From positions 2,170,001 through 2,234,000 of the forward strand of contig NZ_CP113517.1 of the NCBI RefSeq assembly GCF_024360925.2: 64,000 nucleotides of DNA, in the 5' to 3' direction. The translations under genes and the position numbers were made by a program. Shown here piece after piece: positions 8,148 to 18,516 of the stretch. The notes under the pieces were generated by a model that was not told the DNA's origin, searched no databases, and was given only the letters and a program-made list of their open reading frames with translations. Position 1 is the stretch's first letter; every line of letters begins with the position of its first letter. The DNA comes from Methylomonas rapida. Lineage in GTDB: Bacteria > Pseudomonadota > Gammaproteobacteria > Methylococcales > Methylomonadaceae.

Positions 8148-8986
8148 ACCAAGTGGTCTGCCGCGCTTCTGACTTGTTCGACAACTTCTTTCAAGCCATC
8201 GGCCATGTTTTTCATGCCGGCCAAAACGCCGGTCATCTGTCCGTTTTCGCCGTCTATTTTGCTGGCCAAATCACCCGCGGCAATGCGATCGGCAACTTCG
8301 GAAAGCGTAGCGGGGTCGGCGCCCAATTGGCGCAAAATCCTGCGTACGAGCACGAAGGAGACGATAATGCCCACCAAAATTGCGATGATGGTGATGGCGA
8401 TAACGAAATATTGCGATTGAGTGCCGTGGTTTTCCATGCTTTTTTGCAGGGTGCTCGCCGCTTCATCGACGGATTTGCGCATGGTGCCCAGCGTTTCCTG
8501 TACCGAACGCAAGTTGGGGAGGGTTTCATCGTTATATAAAGTCCTGGCATCGATCTGTTTGCCCTGGGCTTCGACCAACTCCGCCGTGTTGCGCGCCGAT
8601 TTGATGTGGCTTGCCGACTCGTGCAGTTTGCGATGGGGTTCTTCGATGCTGGCCAAGGCGGATTTCAAGGCCGGAAACAGGGTTTCCGCCTGCCGCCGCT
8701 CTTCGCCGTAATACCATCTACCGAATGCGCATTGGGTGTGATCCATTTGCACGTTGAGTTCGTGGACATGATCGTCAAACACGAAGGCATTGAGTTTTGC
8801 GGCCCAATTCAAATGATCGACCTCGCGTTCCACCAGCGCGGTGCGCAGGTTATCGGCGGTGACAACTTCCTTGGAATTGGATAATAACTTAGACAGGCTA
8901 TTTACGCTTAGTCCGGCTGTTATCGACAACAATAACAATATGCCGCCAAAACCCAGCGAAATTTGTGTTTTTAATTTCATGCCCAT
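7319..8986 (-). CDS. Methyl-accepting chemotaxis protein with periplasmic CZB-type sensor
   Basis: This 555-residue receptor has TM1 at about 8-30, a periplasmic region at 31-193, TM2 at 194-215, HAMP to about 265 and a cytoplasmic signalling domain. The hairpin tip matches the MCP consensus ([23 protein letters not shown]). The periplasmic part resembles a CZB zinc-binding domain: H58 with W61 (DHLNW), C86 in [10 protein letters not shown], and H118/H122 (PHRKLH). CZB domains are better known from cytoplasmic positions. The second half is encoded by the direct repeat and is almost identical to the MCP at 9594-11618. The C-terminus lacks an obvious NWETF-type pentapeptide for CheR. Confidence 0.93.
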   Translation of the reverse strand: MGMKLKTQISLGFGGILLLLSITAGLSVNSLSKLLSNSKEVVTADNLRTALVEREVDHLNWAAKLNAFVFDDHVHELNVQMDHTQCAFGRWYYGEERRQAETLFPALKSALASIEEPHRKLHESASHIKSARNTAELVEAQGKQIDARTLYNDETLPNLRSVQETLGTMRKSVDEAASTLQKSMENHGTQSQYFVIAITIIAILVGIIVSFVLVRRILRQLGADPATLSEVADRIAAGDLASKIDGENGQMTGVLAGMKNMADGLKEVVEQVRSAADHLVSASQEVSATAQAMSQMATEQAASVEETTSSIEQLNASVQQNTENAHVTEQMATKSAGEARDGGEAVNETVLAMKNIAKKIGQIEDIAYKTNLLSLNAAIEAASAGEHGKGFAVVAAEVRKLAESSRITAEEINELATNSVAIAEKAGSLISTVVPNIVKTSDLVQEINAASVEQSSGINQINDAMRQLDKATQQNAASAEELAATAEELNGQAAQLQQAVAFFKLDNSSGRSAFSGRPPAASRGARTTPKAKPIMAGHKGAGTSLDFDDADFERF

Positions 8987-9026
8987 TACCCAAAATTATT
9001 GTGCAATATCCGTATATCGATCTGGT

Positions 9027-9575
9027 TCAGATATTCGAGCTTTCGAATGACTCCTGTGATTGAGTCAAAGCATTCAATTGCGCCAATTCCTCCAATGACA
9101 AGACCTTGTCGATGGCGAGCAGGATGATGAAGACCTCGCCGACGCGGGCCATGGCCTGAATGAAATCGGTGCGGATATCGGCGCCGAAATCGGGGGCGGG
9201 CTGGATGTTGGCCTGCGGGATTTCCAGGATTTCCCGGACTTCGTCGACCAGCATCCCGATCAACTGCGCGCCTTCCTGGGTATCCACTTCCACCAGCACG
9301 ATGCAACTGCGCTTGCTGACTTCGGCGCAGTGATGCTTCAAGCGGGCCGACAGGTCGATGACGGGCACCACGTTGCCGCGCAAATTGATGACGCCGTGGA
9401 TATACGCGGGCGTCAACGGAACGCGGGTGACATTGGCAATCTCGATGATTTCCTTGACATCGAGAATGTTGATGGCAAAGCTTTCCTTGTCGACCAGAAA
9501 GGTCAGATACTGTCCGACCTGTTCCTGGGTCGCCAGGGCCGAGCTTTCGCTCTCTTTACGAATCAGATTGGCCAT
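9027..9575 (-). CDS. cheW: CheW coupling protein (copy 2)
   Basis: This 182-residue CheW is identical to copy 1 over residues 1-166, with a different C-terminal tail (NALTQSQESFESSNI). It lies 18 bp after the 674-residue MCP gene and before the 555-residue MCP gene. Two near-identical adaptors in one operon point to a recent tandem duplication or ongoing gene conversion rather than divergent roles. Confidence 0.95.
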   Translation of the reverse strand: MANLIRKESESSALATQEQVGQYLTFLVDKESFAINILDVKEIIEIANVTRVPLTPAYIHGVINLRGNVVPVIDLSARLKHHCAEVSKRSCIVLVEVDTQEGAQLIGMLVDEVREILEIPQANIQPAPDFGADIRTDFIQAMARVGEVFIILLAIDKVLSLEELAQLNALTQSQESFESSNI

Positions 9576-10422
9576 GGTCTTGTGCCTCCGCGGCTAGAAG
9601 CGCTCGAAATCGGCATCGTCGAAATCCAGGGAGGTCCCGGCGCCTTTATGACCGGCCATGATGGGCTTGGCTTTGGGCGTGGTCCGCGCGCCACGGGAAG
9701 CGGCCGGCGGCCGGCCTGAGAGCGCGGAACGGCCGCTGCTGTTATCCAGCTTGAAGAAGGCGACGGCTTGTTGCAATTGCGCGGCCTGGCCGTTCAATTC
9801 CTCGGCGGTGGCGGCCAATTCCTCGGCGCTGGCGGCGTTTTGCTGAGTGGCCTTGTCCAATTGCCGCATGGCATCGTTGATTTGGTTGATGCCGCTGGAT
9901 TGCTCGACCGAAGCGGCGTTGATTTCCTGGACTAGGTCGGAAGTCTTGACGATGTTGGGCACCACCGTGCTGATCAAGCTACCGGCTTTTTCGGCGATGG
10001 CGACGCTGTTGGTGGCCAGTTCGTTGATTTCCTCGGCGGTGATGCGGCTGCTTTCGGCGAGTTTACGCACTTCGGCGGCCACGACGGCAAAGCCCTTGCC
10101 GTGCTCGCCGGCGGAAGCGGCTTCGATGGCGGCATTCAGGGACAACAGATTGGTCTTGTAGGCAATGTCCTCGATCTGGCCGATTTTCTTGGCGATGTTT
10201 TTCATGGCCAGCACGGTTTCGTTGACCGCTTCGCCGCCATCGCGGGCTTCGCCGGCGGATTTGGTGGCCATTTGTTCGGTGACGTGGGCATTCTCGGTAT
10301 TTTGTTGTACCGAGGCATTCAATTGTTCGATCGAGGAGGTGGTTTCTTCGACGCTGGCCGCCTGCTCGGTCGCCATCTGGCTCATCGCCTGCGCCGTCGC
10401 GCTCACTTCCTGCGAGGCACTG
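9075..10422. repeat. Large direct repeat, copy 2 (cheW plus MCP signalling domain)
   Basis: Partner of 6800-8147 at 2,275-bp offset. Visible differences include 7086/9361 (T/C), 7207/9482-region (T/G) and 7446-7447/9721-9722. Homology stops abruptly after GAGGCACTG at the right end and before CAATTGCGCC at the left end. Confidence 0.95.
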
Positions 10423-11618
10423 GACAGGGTATCGGAATTGGCGCGGACTTGTTCCACCACTTGGGCGAGTTGGTCGCGCATGTCGCGCAAGGCCTGCGCC
10501 AACTGGCCGATCTCGTCCTTGCCGTTGACATCCAGTTTCGCGGTCAAATCCCCTTCGGCCAGCGACTTGGCGAAGGCGACGCCGACGGTGATGGGCGCGG
10601 TAATCAGATTGGCCAGGAACAACGCAATGAGGATGCCCAGGATCAACGCGGCAATGATGGTGCCGACGATGATCTTGTTGGCGTCGCTGACCAATATTTC
10701 GGCTTGCGCGCGCGCCACGCCCAATTGAGCATAGCCGGCATCTTCGGCCGTTTGCGCTTGCTTGATGACGTTGCCACCTAGCGCGGCCATTTCGCCAAGG
10801 ATGGTTTTCAGTTCGTCGTCATTTTTGATCCACGCCTGCGCCGCCTGTTGATATTCTTGGGTGGCTTTGCGCGCATCCGCTATCAAGCGCAAGGCATCTT
10901 CGGAGTTGGAGATTTTTTCCAGGTGATCGTACAGGGTCAATAACTCCGGCAACCAAACTTGCATTTTTTTCCAGGCGGTGCGGTCTTTGTAGTTGACCTC
11001 TTCCTTCTCCGCCCGCATGATTTCCATGGCTTTGATATAGATATTGGTTGCACCGATATAGCGCTGTACATATTGATCGAGCTCTTGTGCCGACGCGCCT
11101 CTTTTCATGGCGTCCTGGTAAAGGCGAACTTGACGGTTCAAAAACTCATCCGCCGCTTTGGCAACGACCCCGCCTTTCATGACCATTTCATCGACGGCTA
11201 GTTTGTTCGATTTCAACGCGGCGACGCCGGCTCTGTATTTGTCGGCATATTTAGCCGTGCCTTCACGCGCGGCCCTCGATTGATTCAGCAGTTCGGTGTT
11301 GTTGTATTGCTTGGCGACCTGATCGACCTTGTCCAGATATTCATTGAGTTTTTTGACGTTGTCCTCGGCGCGCTGATGAATTTCGTCTTTTTCATGCAGC
11401 AGATAATTTTTTTCTTCCATGATGGTGGAAAGCGCCATTCTTTCGACGCCGGTGGCATATTCCACCGATTTGCCATTGTTATCGGTTATGCCAAACAGGG
11501 CATCCGCAACGTCGCCAATGTAAATTTTGGACAGCATGCCAAAACCAATGGTAATGGCCACCAGCAGCATTGCCCCCGTCAGGATTTTTGTTTTTATTTT
11601 GAGGTCGTTAATGTTCAT
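9594..11618 (-). CDS. Methyl-accepting chemotaxis protein with long helical sensor (HBM-like)
   Basis: This 674-residue receptor has TM1 at about 12-32, a large all-helical periplasmic domain of roughly 280 residues, TM2 at about 315-340, HAMP ([27 protein letters not shown]) and an MCP signalling domain. The sensor's length and heptad-rich helices fit the helical bimodular (HBM) class that binds organic acids in some pseudomonads. That is inferred from architecture, not from ligand residues. Its C-terminal ~390 residues match the neighbouring 555-residue MCP almost completely. Confidence 0.92.
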   Translation of the reverse strand: MNINDLKIKTKILTGAMLLVAITIGFGMLSKIYIGDVADALFGITDNNGKSVEYATGVERMALSTIMEEKNYLLHEKDEIHQRAEDNVKKLNEYLDKVDQVAKQYNNTELLNQSRAAREGTAKYADKYRAGVAALKSNKLAVDEMVMKGGVVAKAADEFLNRQVRLYQDAMKRGASAQELDQYVQRYIGATNIYIKAMEIMRAEKEEVNYKDRTAWKKMQVWLPELLTLYDHLEKISNSEDALRLIADARKATQEYQQAAQAWIKNDDELKTILGEMAALGGNVIKQAQTAEDAGYAQLGVARAQAEILVSDANKIIVGTIIAALILGILIALFLANLITAPITVGVAFAKSLAEGDLTAKLDVNGKDEIGQLAQALRDMRDQLAQVVEQVRANSDTLSSASQEVSATAQAMSQMATEQAASVEETTSSIEQLNASVQQNTENAHVTEQMATKSAGEARDGGEAVNETVLAMKNIAKKIGQIEDIAYKTNLLSLNAAIEAASAGEHGKGFAVVAAEVRKLAESSRITAEEINELATNSVAIAEKAGSLISTVVPNIVKTSDLVQEINAASVEQSSGINQINDAMRQLDKATQQNAASAEELAATAEELNGQAAQLQQAVAFFKLDNSSGRSALSGRPPAASRGARTTPKAKPIMAGHKGAGTSLDFDDADFERF

Positions 11619-11661
11619 GATGAATACCCATTGTTGTTTGAGGCCGAGTAAATTCGTTGAG

Positions 11662-13866
11662 TCATTGCGTGTGTTGCGATGTCAGGTAAGGCGTGGTTCT
11701 TGAGCGTTTCTTCATGGCGGCTTGAATCAGACCCTGCACATCCAATATCAACGCAACGTTGCCGTCGCCGAGCACAGTGGCTCCGGTGATGCCTTTCAGT
11801 TTTTCAAACATCTTGCCGAGCGGTTTGATGACGGTCTGATGTTCGCCGTGCAACTGGTCGACGACAAAGCCCGCTTTGTTTTGCCCAGCCTTGACGACGA
11901 CCACGCTTTCCCGGCGTTTTTGCTCGTCCGATTTGCGGCAATTGAAATAATCGCCCAGCCGCAAATAGGGCAGAACTTGTCCGCGCAAATTGATGTAATG
12001 CTCGATTTCGTTGATTTCGCACTCTTTCGGGTCCATTTCTATGCATTCGTCCACCATGCTCAACGGAATGATGTAGCGGTCTTGTTCGGCGCCGACCATG
12101 AAGCCGTCGATGATGGCCAGCGTCAACGGCAGGTGTATCGTGATGGTGGTACCCTGGCCTTCGATGCTGTCGATGGCGACGGTGCCGCGCAATGCTTCGA
12201 TGTTCTTTTTGACCACGTCCATGCCCACGCCGCGACCGGACAGGTTGGTGGCTTGTTCCTTGGTGCTGAGGCCGGCGGCGAAGATCAGATTGTAGATTTC
12301 CTGTTTCGACAAACCGTGATCGGGCTTGATCAGGCCGTTGGCGATGGCTTTGGCGACGATTTTTTCGCTATTCAGGCCGGCGCCGTCATCGGCAATCTGA
12401 ATCACGATATGGCCCGATTCGTGATAGGCGTTCAGTTGCACGGTGCCTTGCGCCGGTTTGCCCGCGGCCAAACGCTGTTCGGGGCTTTCGATGCCGTGGT
12501 CAAGGGAATTGCGCACCAGATGGGTTAGCGGATCATTGATTTTTTCGACGACGGTTTTATCCAGCTCGGTTTCGCCGCCGCTGATGATCAATTCGATGTT
12601 CTTGCCGAGTTCGGCGCTGACGTCGCGCACCACGCGGCGAAAACGATTAAAAGTCTCGCCGATCTGCACCATGCGCAGTTCCAGCGCCGTATCGCGGATG
12701 CTGCCCACCAGGGCATTCATGCTGGCGGCGACATCATCGGCGTCGCTCAAGCCATGGCGTTCCACGATGAGGTTCATCGCCGCGCTGGAAATCACCAACT
12801 CGCCGACCAGGTTGATCAACTGCCCCAGTTTGGTAGCGTCCACGCGGATATAGTTGGATTCGGAGGCGATTTTTTGCTTGGTTTGATCCTGCTTTTTCAA
12901 GGCCTGCTCGACAAGCGGTTGTTGCACCACATGCTGCTCGACCAGGATCTCGCCGAGCGGCTTGACGGCTTCTTCTTCCGTTCCTTCAGCGGCAGTTTGT
13001 AATTTCAACGCCTGTTCCACGTCGTTCCGGGTCAGCGCTCCGATTTGCACCAACATCTCGCCAAGCCGGTGCACATGGTTCTCATCTTGCGCGTCCAACA
13101 GTCTCATGTATTCTTCGACCTTGGCGTTGGGCGGCAGGATTTTGATGGCGCAATCGTCGGCGGCAAATTCGAATACCCCTTCGATGGTTTGTTTGCTGGC
13201 ATCGCTCTTGAAGGCGATCTTGAAATGCAGATAGCAGCTTTCAGGGTCCATGGCCTCGCCAGACGGCATGGCCGGCGTGGTGACGAGGATTTCCTTGATT
13301 TCGCCCATGGTCTTCAGATAACGGATGAACGATAACGGGTCCATGCCGTTTCGCAACGCATCGGCCTGGAATTCCAGCGAGATCAGCCAGCTGTCATCGA
13401 CCGTGATTTCGCCGCCGCCTTCGGCTTGCAGCTTGCCGTCGTCGATCGGCGTGGCTTGCATGCCGGTTTCCTGCTTGCCAGACAGGCGTTTGATCAAGCG
13501 ATCGCTGGCGGCAGCCAGATCGGCGGGGAGGGGGGCGTCGGCATTCACCAGGCAATGATCTATCAAGCGTGCGGTGTGATCCTTGCTGTCCAGCAGCACG
13601 GATATCAGGTCGGCGTCAATCGAACGTTCACCATTGCGCACCTTATCCAATACCGATTCGGCTTCATGGGTAAACGCGACGATGGGATTGAATCCGAACA
13701 ATCCCGAAGAGCCTTTGATGGTATGCATGGCCCTGAACAGACTATTGATGGTTTCGCTGTCCTCGGGATTGGATTCCAGGGATAGCAGGGCGCTTTCCAT
13801 GTCCAGTAACAACTGCTCGGTTTCCTGGGCAAAGATGGTCAGGGCGGCATCGAATTCGTTGCTCAT
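11662..13866 (-). CDS. cheA: Chemotaxis histidine kinase CheA with an MshEN-like middle segment
   Basis: This 734-residue CheA has an Hpt domain with phospho-acceptor H48 ([12 protein letters not shown]), a P2-like region at about 155-250, then P3 dimerisation (about 335-410). The P4 ATPase follows, with N-box NSLDHGIE at 453, DDGAG at 493 and [12 protein letters not shown], and then P5 (CheW-like, from about 590). Residues 267-290 ([19 protein letters not shown]...) and 303-326 (PLGEILVEQ...) form a tandem 24-residue pattern like the MshEN/GspE-N motif, separated by 12 residues. In some ATPases that motif binds c-di-GMP. It overlaps the STAS gene by 4 bp. No cheR, cheB or cheD is in the operon. 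Confidence 0.94.
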   Translation of the reverse strand: MSNEFDAALTIFAQETEQLLLDMESALLSLESNPEDSETINSLFRAMHTIKGSSGLFGFNPIVAFTHEAESVLDKVRNGERSIDADLISVLLDSKDHTARLIDHCLVNADAPLPADLAAASDRLIKRLSGKQETGMQATPIDDGKLQAEGGGEITVDDSWLISLEFQADALRNGMDPLSFIRYLKTMGEIKEILVTTPAMPSGEAMDPESCYLHFKIAFKSDASKQTIEGVFEFAADDCAIKILPPNAKVEEYMRLLDAQDENHVHRLGEMLVQIGALTRNDVEQALKLQTAAEGTEEEAVKPLGEILVEQHVVQQPLVEQALKKQDQTKQKIASESNYIRVDATKLGQLINLVGELVISSAAMNLIVERHGLSDADDVAASMNALVGSIRDTALELRMVQIGETFNRFRRVVRDVSAELGKNIELIISGGETELDKTVVEKINDPLTHLVRNSLDHGIESPEQRLAAGKPAQGTVQLNAYHESGHIVIQIADDGAGLNSEKIVAKAIANGLIKPDHGLSKQEIYNLIFAAGLSTKEQATNLSGRGVGMDVVKKNIEALRGTVAIDSIEGQGTTITIHLPLTLAIIDGFMVGAEQDRYIIPLSMVDECIEMDPKECEINEIEHYINLRGQVLPYLRLGDYFNCRKSDEQKRRESVVVVKAGQNKAGFVVDQLHGEHQTVIKPLGKMFEKLKGITGATVLGDGNVALILDVQGLIQAAMKKRSRTTPYLTSQHTQ

Positions 13867-14195
13867 GATTTTTTCCTGTTTGCGGTCAGGACAATCGGGT
13901 CGCCGAAATGCTTGCTCAGATTCAGCAGTTCCAGGACTTCGACCACGGCCTGGCTATGTTGCACCAGACTGAGTTTCATTTGTTGCGCTGAAGTCTCGCG
14001 TTTGATGAACAGCAATAGCTGCAGTCCGGCGCTATCGATTTCGCTGACGCCGCTCAGGTCAATCTGCAATTCCTGGCTGGACTTCAAATGCGCGGACAGG
14101 GCTTCCTTTTGTTCCAGGGCCGTGTATATCGTCATTTCGCCTTGAATCGCCAGCTGGGTAACGCCGTTTTGTTGTGCTTTTACGTCGATAGTCAC
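13863..14195 (-). CDS. STAS-domain protein (anti-sigma-factor antagonist type)
   Basis: This 110-residue single STAS domain has the conserved loop LSGVSEIDSAGLQLLLFI, with the DSAG serine that is the phosphorylation site in SpoIIAA-type proteins. In chemosensory operons such proteins often act as switchable partners downstream of CheA or CheY. It lies between cheY and cheA and overlaps the cheA start by 4 bp (ATGA). No matching anti-sigma kinase or PP2C phosphatase gene is seen in the window. Confidence 0.88.
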   Translation of the reverse strand: MTIDVKAQQNGVTQLAIQGEMTIYTALEQKEALSAHLKSSQELQIDLSGVSEIDSAGLQLLLFIKRETSAQQMKLSLVQHSQAVVEVLELLNLSKHFGDPIVLTANRKKS

Positions 14196-14223
14196 GGTTT
14201 TCTCCCGGCATCATTGGGACAAA

Positions 14224-14592
14224 TCAGGGCAGAACCAGCTTGGAGACGGCATCGAGCAAGGTGGGCGCCTGAAACGGCTTGGTCAGCCAGGCTTTCGCGC
14301 CCGCCGCCTTGCCGGCTTGTTTCTTGTCGTCGGCGGCTTCGGTGGTCAGCATCATCATCGGTGTGAATTTGTAGGCATCGAGTTTTTTGGCTTCCTTGAC
14401 AAAAGTAATGCCATCCATGACGGGCATATTGACGTCGGTAATGATCAAATTGATCTTTTGTCCGTTTAGTTTACTCAATGCGTCCTTGCCGTCACAGGCT
14501 TCAATGACCTCATAACCCGCTCCTTTCAGCGCAATCGTGACCACTTGGCGAATGGACGCGGAGTCGTCAACAATCATGATGGTTTTTGCCAT
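14224..14592 (-). CDS. cheY: CheY-like single-domain response regulator
   Basis: This 122-residue receiver domain without an output domain has all key residues: D9/D10 (IVDDSASIRQ), phospho-acceptor D53 (ITDVNMPVMDG), the switch threonine at 83/84 (MLTTEA) and K105 (LTKPF). Operon position between a small MCP-like gene and the STAS gene indicates it receives phosphate from the adjacent CheA. Confidence 0.95.
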   Translation of the reverse strand: MAKTIMIVDDSASIRQVVTIALKGAGYEVIEACDGKDALSKLNGQKINLIITDVNMPVMDGITFVKEAKKLDAYKFTPMMMLTTEAADDKKQAGKAAGAKAWLTKPFQAPTLLDAVSKLVLP

Positions 14593-14615
14593 GGTTCAAT
14601 CCTGTAAAAATTAAT

Positions 14616-15833
14616 TTAGAAAAAAGTCAAATCGTTATCGGAAGAAACGCTTTGCTGGCTACTGCCCGTCACCGAGCCGTGAATCCGTGCCTCTTCCGGC
14701 ATCGTGTAATTCAGCTCCATGCCGGCCAGGGTTTTGTCCACGTTGATCATGTTGGCGTGACGTTCCGCGCCGGCTTGTTGGTTGCGCTCGATGGTTTGCT
14801 GCAAATTGCCCAGGTTTTTTTCGACGTGGGACAGCATTTGACTTACGCGATCCTGGAACTGGAAAGCGGTCAAAACCGAGAATATTTGATCGCGAATCTG
14901 CTCGCTGCTGCCGCGCAAGAGCTGCGCGTCATTTTTGAAGACATTCAGAGCGGCTTGTAAATCGTCCAGGGTTTTTTCGATCGATTGCTCGGCTTCGTGT
15001 ATCACGAGGTCATCGCTGCTGCCAGAGGCTTCCGACATTTTTAAGGTAGATACCATCGCCGCGTTGATGTCTTCGATCGCCGAGCTGATTTTTTCGCCGG
15101 TGGATGAGGAAAAACCCGCCAGCTTGCGCACCTCGTCGGCCACCACGGCAAAACCGCGGCCGTTTTCGCCGGCGCGGGCGGCTTCGATCGCCGCGTTCAA
15201 CGCCAGTAGATTGATTTGCTCGGCGACCTTGCGCACTTCCTTGGCCATCGCATCGAGCTGATGCGTATGCGTCGAGAGTTGACGCACTTCATCGATCACG
15301 GCGTGTTCGACGCTTTGTATATGCGTCAAGGCTTTTAAAACCCGCGTCAAGGCCGCGCGGCTTTCAATGAACAAGGCATCGACGCCGCGACCGTCTTCAC
15401 CATGGCCGGTGCCCGAGATGATCTTGCTGAGCTGATCGGCCATGCCGGCGAAGCGTTCCGTCAACACGGTGATTTCTTCTTCGGTATGCGCGCGCGAGGC
15501 CTGTACCTGGCGCATCAAAATCGGCACCACTTGCACGAACAAGCTTTCCAGTTCCTGCACATAGCGGTTGATATCGTTTAATTTACTCTCTTCGTCATGT
15601 TGCCAATGCGCGTCATTGGCGATTAAGCGGTTTTGCTGTTTAGCCAGCAGCAGCCAGCCCACGCCCACGCCAGCCAGCACGAATGCCGCGCCTATCCCGG
15701 CACTGAGCAGATTAAAGCCTGTTACAAGCGCTAATACCAGACCGCAGCTCAAACCCAGGCCGGCGGGTAGCAAATAGAAACTGCTTTTGTCTGAGCGAAT
15801 ATTGGCGTCGAGGTTATGTGCTGTTCGGGACAT
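14616..15833 (-). CDS. Membrane MCP-like protein without an external sensor
   Basis: The ATG at 15833 gives 405 residues. An upstream TTG at 15896 would add 21 residues that match nothing. Two adjacent TM helices (about 22-40 and 44-63) are followed directly by a coiled coil and an MCP signalling hairpin ([38 protein letters not shown]). There is no periplasmic domain and no HAMP. It therefore probably senses an intracellular or membrane-linked cue, or integrates another protein's signal. The C-terminal part ([27 protein letters not shown]) is typical of short MCP-like proteins in operons with cheY and STAS genes. First gene of the leftward operon. Confidence 0.88.
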   Translation of the reverse strand: MSRTAHNLDANIRSDKSSFYLLPAGLGLSCGLVLALVTGFNLLSAGIGAAFVLAGVGVGWLLLAKQQNRLIANDAHWQHDEESKLNDINRYVQELESLFVQVVPILMRQVQASRAHTEEEITVLTERFAGMADQLSKIISGTGHGEDGRGVDALFIESRAALTRVLKALTHIQSVEHAVIDEVRQLSTHTHQLDAMAKEVRKVAEQINLLALNAAIEAARAGENGRGFAVVADEVRKLAGFSSSTGEKISSAIEDINAAMVSTLKMSEASGSSDDLVIHEAEQSIEKTLDDLQAALNVFKNDAQLLRGSSEQIRDQIFSVLTAFQFQDRVSQMLSHVEKNLGNLQQTIERNQQAGAERHANMINVDKTLAGMELNYTMPEEARIHGSVTGSSQQSVSSDNDLTFF

Positions 15834-15936
15834 GAAAATGGCATTAGTATTGCGGAATAGATGAGCGATACTAGTAGGTTTTGCGCATTCCTTCAACCTG
15901 GCGACGGAGTAGGAATTTTACGCGGTGTTTTTCCTA

Positions 15937-16729
15937 GTACAAATCGCCTTAAAAAAAGACAGGATGATAAGCTCCAAAAATAGCCTGCAAGGAAGCGATG
16001 CGCCCACTCTCACTACACTTAATTCTAACGAAAGCTCAACAAACGACGCTGGAAGCCATTATCCGAAGTCGACAACTGTCACATAGTTTGGTGCAGCGGG
16101 CGCAGACAGGCTCTGGAACGCATCCATCCGGCGCACCCCATGCAACCCGGACAACCGGAACGGATCGAGTATGAATACCGGCGCCATGGCACTCAAGCGC
16201 TGATCGCGAACTTTGAAGTGGCGACAGGCAAAATCATGGCGCCCACTGTTCAGGACACCCGAACCGAGGCGGACTTTGTGGCTCACCTCCAGCAAACGGT
16301 CGCCTTAGACCCGGAAGGCCAATGGATTTTTGTCGCCGATCAGTTGAACACCCACAAATCCGCTACGCTGGTGCAATGGATTGCCAAAGCCTTGGGCATT
16401 GACGAGGACTTGGGCGTGAAAGGCGAAAGCGAGATCCTGAAAGACATGAACGCCCGGGCAGCCTTTTTACAGAATGAAAGCCATCGGATTCGCTTTGTTT
16501 ACACGCCCAAGCATTGTTCCTGGCTCAATCAGATCGAAATTTGGTTTGGCATCCTGTCCCGGCGCTTGCTCAAACGCGCAAGCTTCACCTCGACAGACGA
16601 TCTGAAGCAGCGTATTTTTCAGTTTATCGCGTTTTTCAATGAAACCTTCGCCAAACCTTTTCGCTGGACCTACACCGGAAGACCTCTTGTCGTGTAAGAG
16701 TTATTCGGTGGATTTTCGGTGCGGTGTAC
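15937..16729. mobile_element. Internally deleted IS630-type insertion sequence
   Basis: The ends CCTAGTACAAATCGCC (from 15933) and the complement of TGCGGTGTACTAGG (to 16733) form imperfect inverted repeats, each bordered by TA, the IS630/Tc1 target dinucleotide. The element carries a transposase gene lacking its middle. The remaining length is about 790 bp, where a full element would be over 1 kb. Confidence 0.65.
15998..16697 (+). pseudogene. IS630-family transposase, internal deletion
   Basis: The ATG at 15998 starts a normal IS630 N-terminus (MRPLSLHLILTKAQQTTLEA, up to LVQRAQ at about 16101). After this the sequence jumps to a later part of the protein (QALERIHPAHPMQPGQPERIE) in another frame. 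The remaining open frame (from 16140) contains the second half of the DDE domain: ADQLNTHKS with the second catalytic D, and YTPKHCSWLNQIEIWFGILSRR with the last E. The HTH remainder and first catalytic D are missing, so the product cannot be active. Confidence 0.85.
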
Positions 16730-16840
16730 TAGGTTTATTGGCACCCAAAGCATGGATGGCCCTCCAATGCCACGCTCAGACAAAACTGCCGTAACGCCAA
16801 ATCAAAAGAGAAGTTTTGGAAATGATCGATAAAGACGGGT

Positions 16841-18298
16841 TTAACTTCGCCAGAAGGCTGGGGTAAACAACACGATCAGGGTGAAGACTTCAAGCCGTCC
16901 CAATAACATGGCAATCGAGCAAATCCAGGTTTGAAAATCGCTGAGGCTGCCATAATTGGTTGCCGGCCCGACTTGGTGCAAGCCGGGACCGGCGTTATTG
17001 ATGCAGGCAATGATGGCGCTGAGCGCGGAGATGGGATCGAGGCCGGCGAAAATCAGGGAAAACGTCAAGCCCACCACTGAAATGAAGTACAGGAAAATAA
17101 AGGCCAGGACCGCGAAAATGATCTTGTTCGCAATCGGTGTGTCGCCGATGCGGATTGGATTGATCGCGCGCGGATGCAGGATGCTGAACAATTCCCTGCC
17201 TGCCTGCTTCCACATCAACAGGGTGCGGAACATCTTGATGCCTCCGCCGGTCGAGCCGGTGCAAGCCGTAACGCAACTCAGATACAGCATCCACCATGGC
17301 ACGAATGGTGGCCATTTATCATAATCGACGCTGGCAAAACCGCAGTCGGTGGCGATGGATACCAGATTAAAGGTAACGTGACGCAAGCCGACGAAGAAAT
17401 CCGAATAGGTATCGCGGTGCCATAGATAAGCCGAGCAAAACAGGATGCTGCCCGCGATCACCCCCAGCATGGGCAGGGCTTCGGGATCGAAAAAATAAGG
17501 TCTTACGCTACGTTGATGCAAAGCGGTGTAATGTGTCGCGAAATTGATCGCCGAAATCAGCATGAATACCGTCAGTATCAGTTCGATGGCGGGTGAATCG
17601 AAATATCCCACACTCGCATCGTGTGTGGAAAAGCCACCTAGACCCAGCGTGGCAAAGGCGTGACATATCGCATCGAGCCAATTCATGCCCGCCAGTTTCA
17701 GACAAAGTATGCAGGCCAGGGTGATGCCGGCATAGACCAGCCATAGCAATCTCGCGGTTTCCGTGATGCGGGGCGTAATTTTGCTATCCTTGACGGGGCC
17801 TGGAATCTCAGCCTTATAAAGCTGCATGCCACCGACGCCGAGCAAGGGCAGAATCGCCACGGCCAGTACGATAATGCCTAACCCTCCTATCCAATTCAAT
17901 TCGTGTCGCCATATGTTCAACGATGGCGCCAGATTATCGAGCCCTACCAGGATGGTGGCGCCGGTGGTTGTGAAACCCGACATGGTCTCGAAAAAAGCGT
18001 CGGTAAACGAAAGGCCGGGAATACCCCAAATCAACGGCAACGTAGCGGCCGATGCCATCAATAACCAGAAAAAGGCCACCAATAGATAGCCATCCCGATT
18101 TTTCAGTTCGCCGCGAAAACGCATGGTCAGGCCGGCAAAGATGCCACCGACGCCGATATTCAAAGCCATGCCGTCGACGAAATACGTGATCATGCCGTCG
18201 GCGAAGAACAAGGATGTGGCGATCGGCAGAAAATAGGTCAAGCCGAACACCATCAAGATCAGGCCAAGTACAAATACAAGTGTGCAAAATCGCTGCAT
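16841..18298 (-). CDS. trkH: TrkH-type potassium uptake channel subunit
   Basis: This 485-residue inner-membrane protein of the TrkH/KtrB superfamily conducts K+ with the help of a TrkA ring. It is hydrophobic throughout, with four pore-loop repeats. Filter-like segments are visible as SGFTTTGATIL, LGLGGFSTHDASVG, CTGSTGGGIKMFR and NNAGPGL. The ATG at 18298 is preferred to a TTG at 18310. No trkA lies alongside, which is common because TrkA is often encoded elsewhere. It is transcribed leftward, away from the corC-like gene. Confidence 0.93.
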   Translation of the reverse strand: MQRFCTLVFVLGLILMVFGLTYFLPIATSLFFADGMITYFVDGMALNIGVGGIFAGLTMRFRGELKNRDGYLLVAFFWLLMASAATLPLIWGIPGLSFTDAFFETMSGFTTTGATILVGLDNLAPSLNIWRHELNWIGGLGIIVLAVAILPLLGVGGMQLYKAEIPGPVKDSKITPRITETARLLWLVYAGITLACILCLKLAGMNWLDAICHAFATLGLGGFSTHDASVGYFDSPAIELILTVFMLISAINFATHYTALHQRSVRPYFFDPEALPMLGVIAGSILFCSAYLWHRDTYSDFFVGLRHVTFNLVSIATDCGFASVDYDKWPPFVPWWMLYLSCVTACTGSTGGGIKMFRTLLMWKQAGRELFSILHPRAINPIRIGDTPIANKIIFAVLAFIFLYFISVVGLTFSLIFAGLDPISALSAIIACINNAGPGLHQVGPATNYGSLSDFQTWICSIAMLLGRLEVFTLIVLFTPAFWRS

Positions 18299-18516
18299 TA
18301 GCGGACTCAATGACCGGTTTAACCGACTCGAACGTAACTGGAATTAGAAAGCACCTTAAAGTCCTGTCTGGGCATTATCCAGGCAGACCGGCCAATTTTC
18401 GCAGGGGCCTAAAATTGGGTCATATGATATAGAGAGGGATGTAAAGAAAATGTAAAAATCCGGCTGCGGTTTGTTTGCGCCAAATGGCGTTCCAGGCTGG
18501 GCTCGTTACGCAGAAG

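Noticed and set aside
7826..8539. Long forward ORFs over the MCP genes (also 10101-10781)
   Set aside because: Antisense shadow. Both copies arise from the duplicated MCP sequence.
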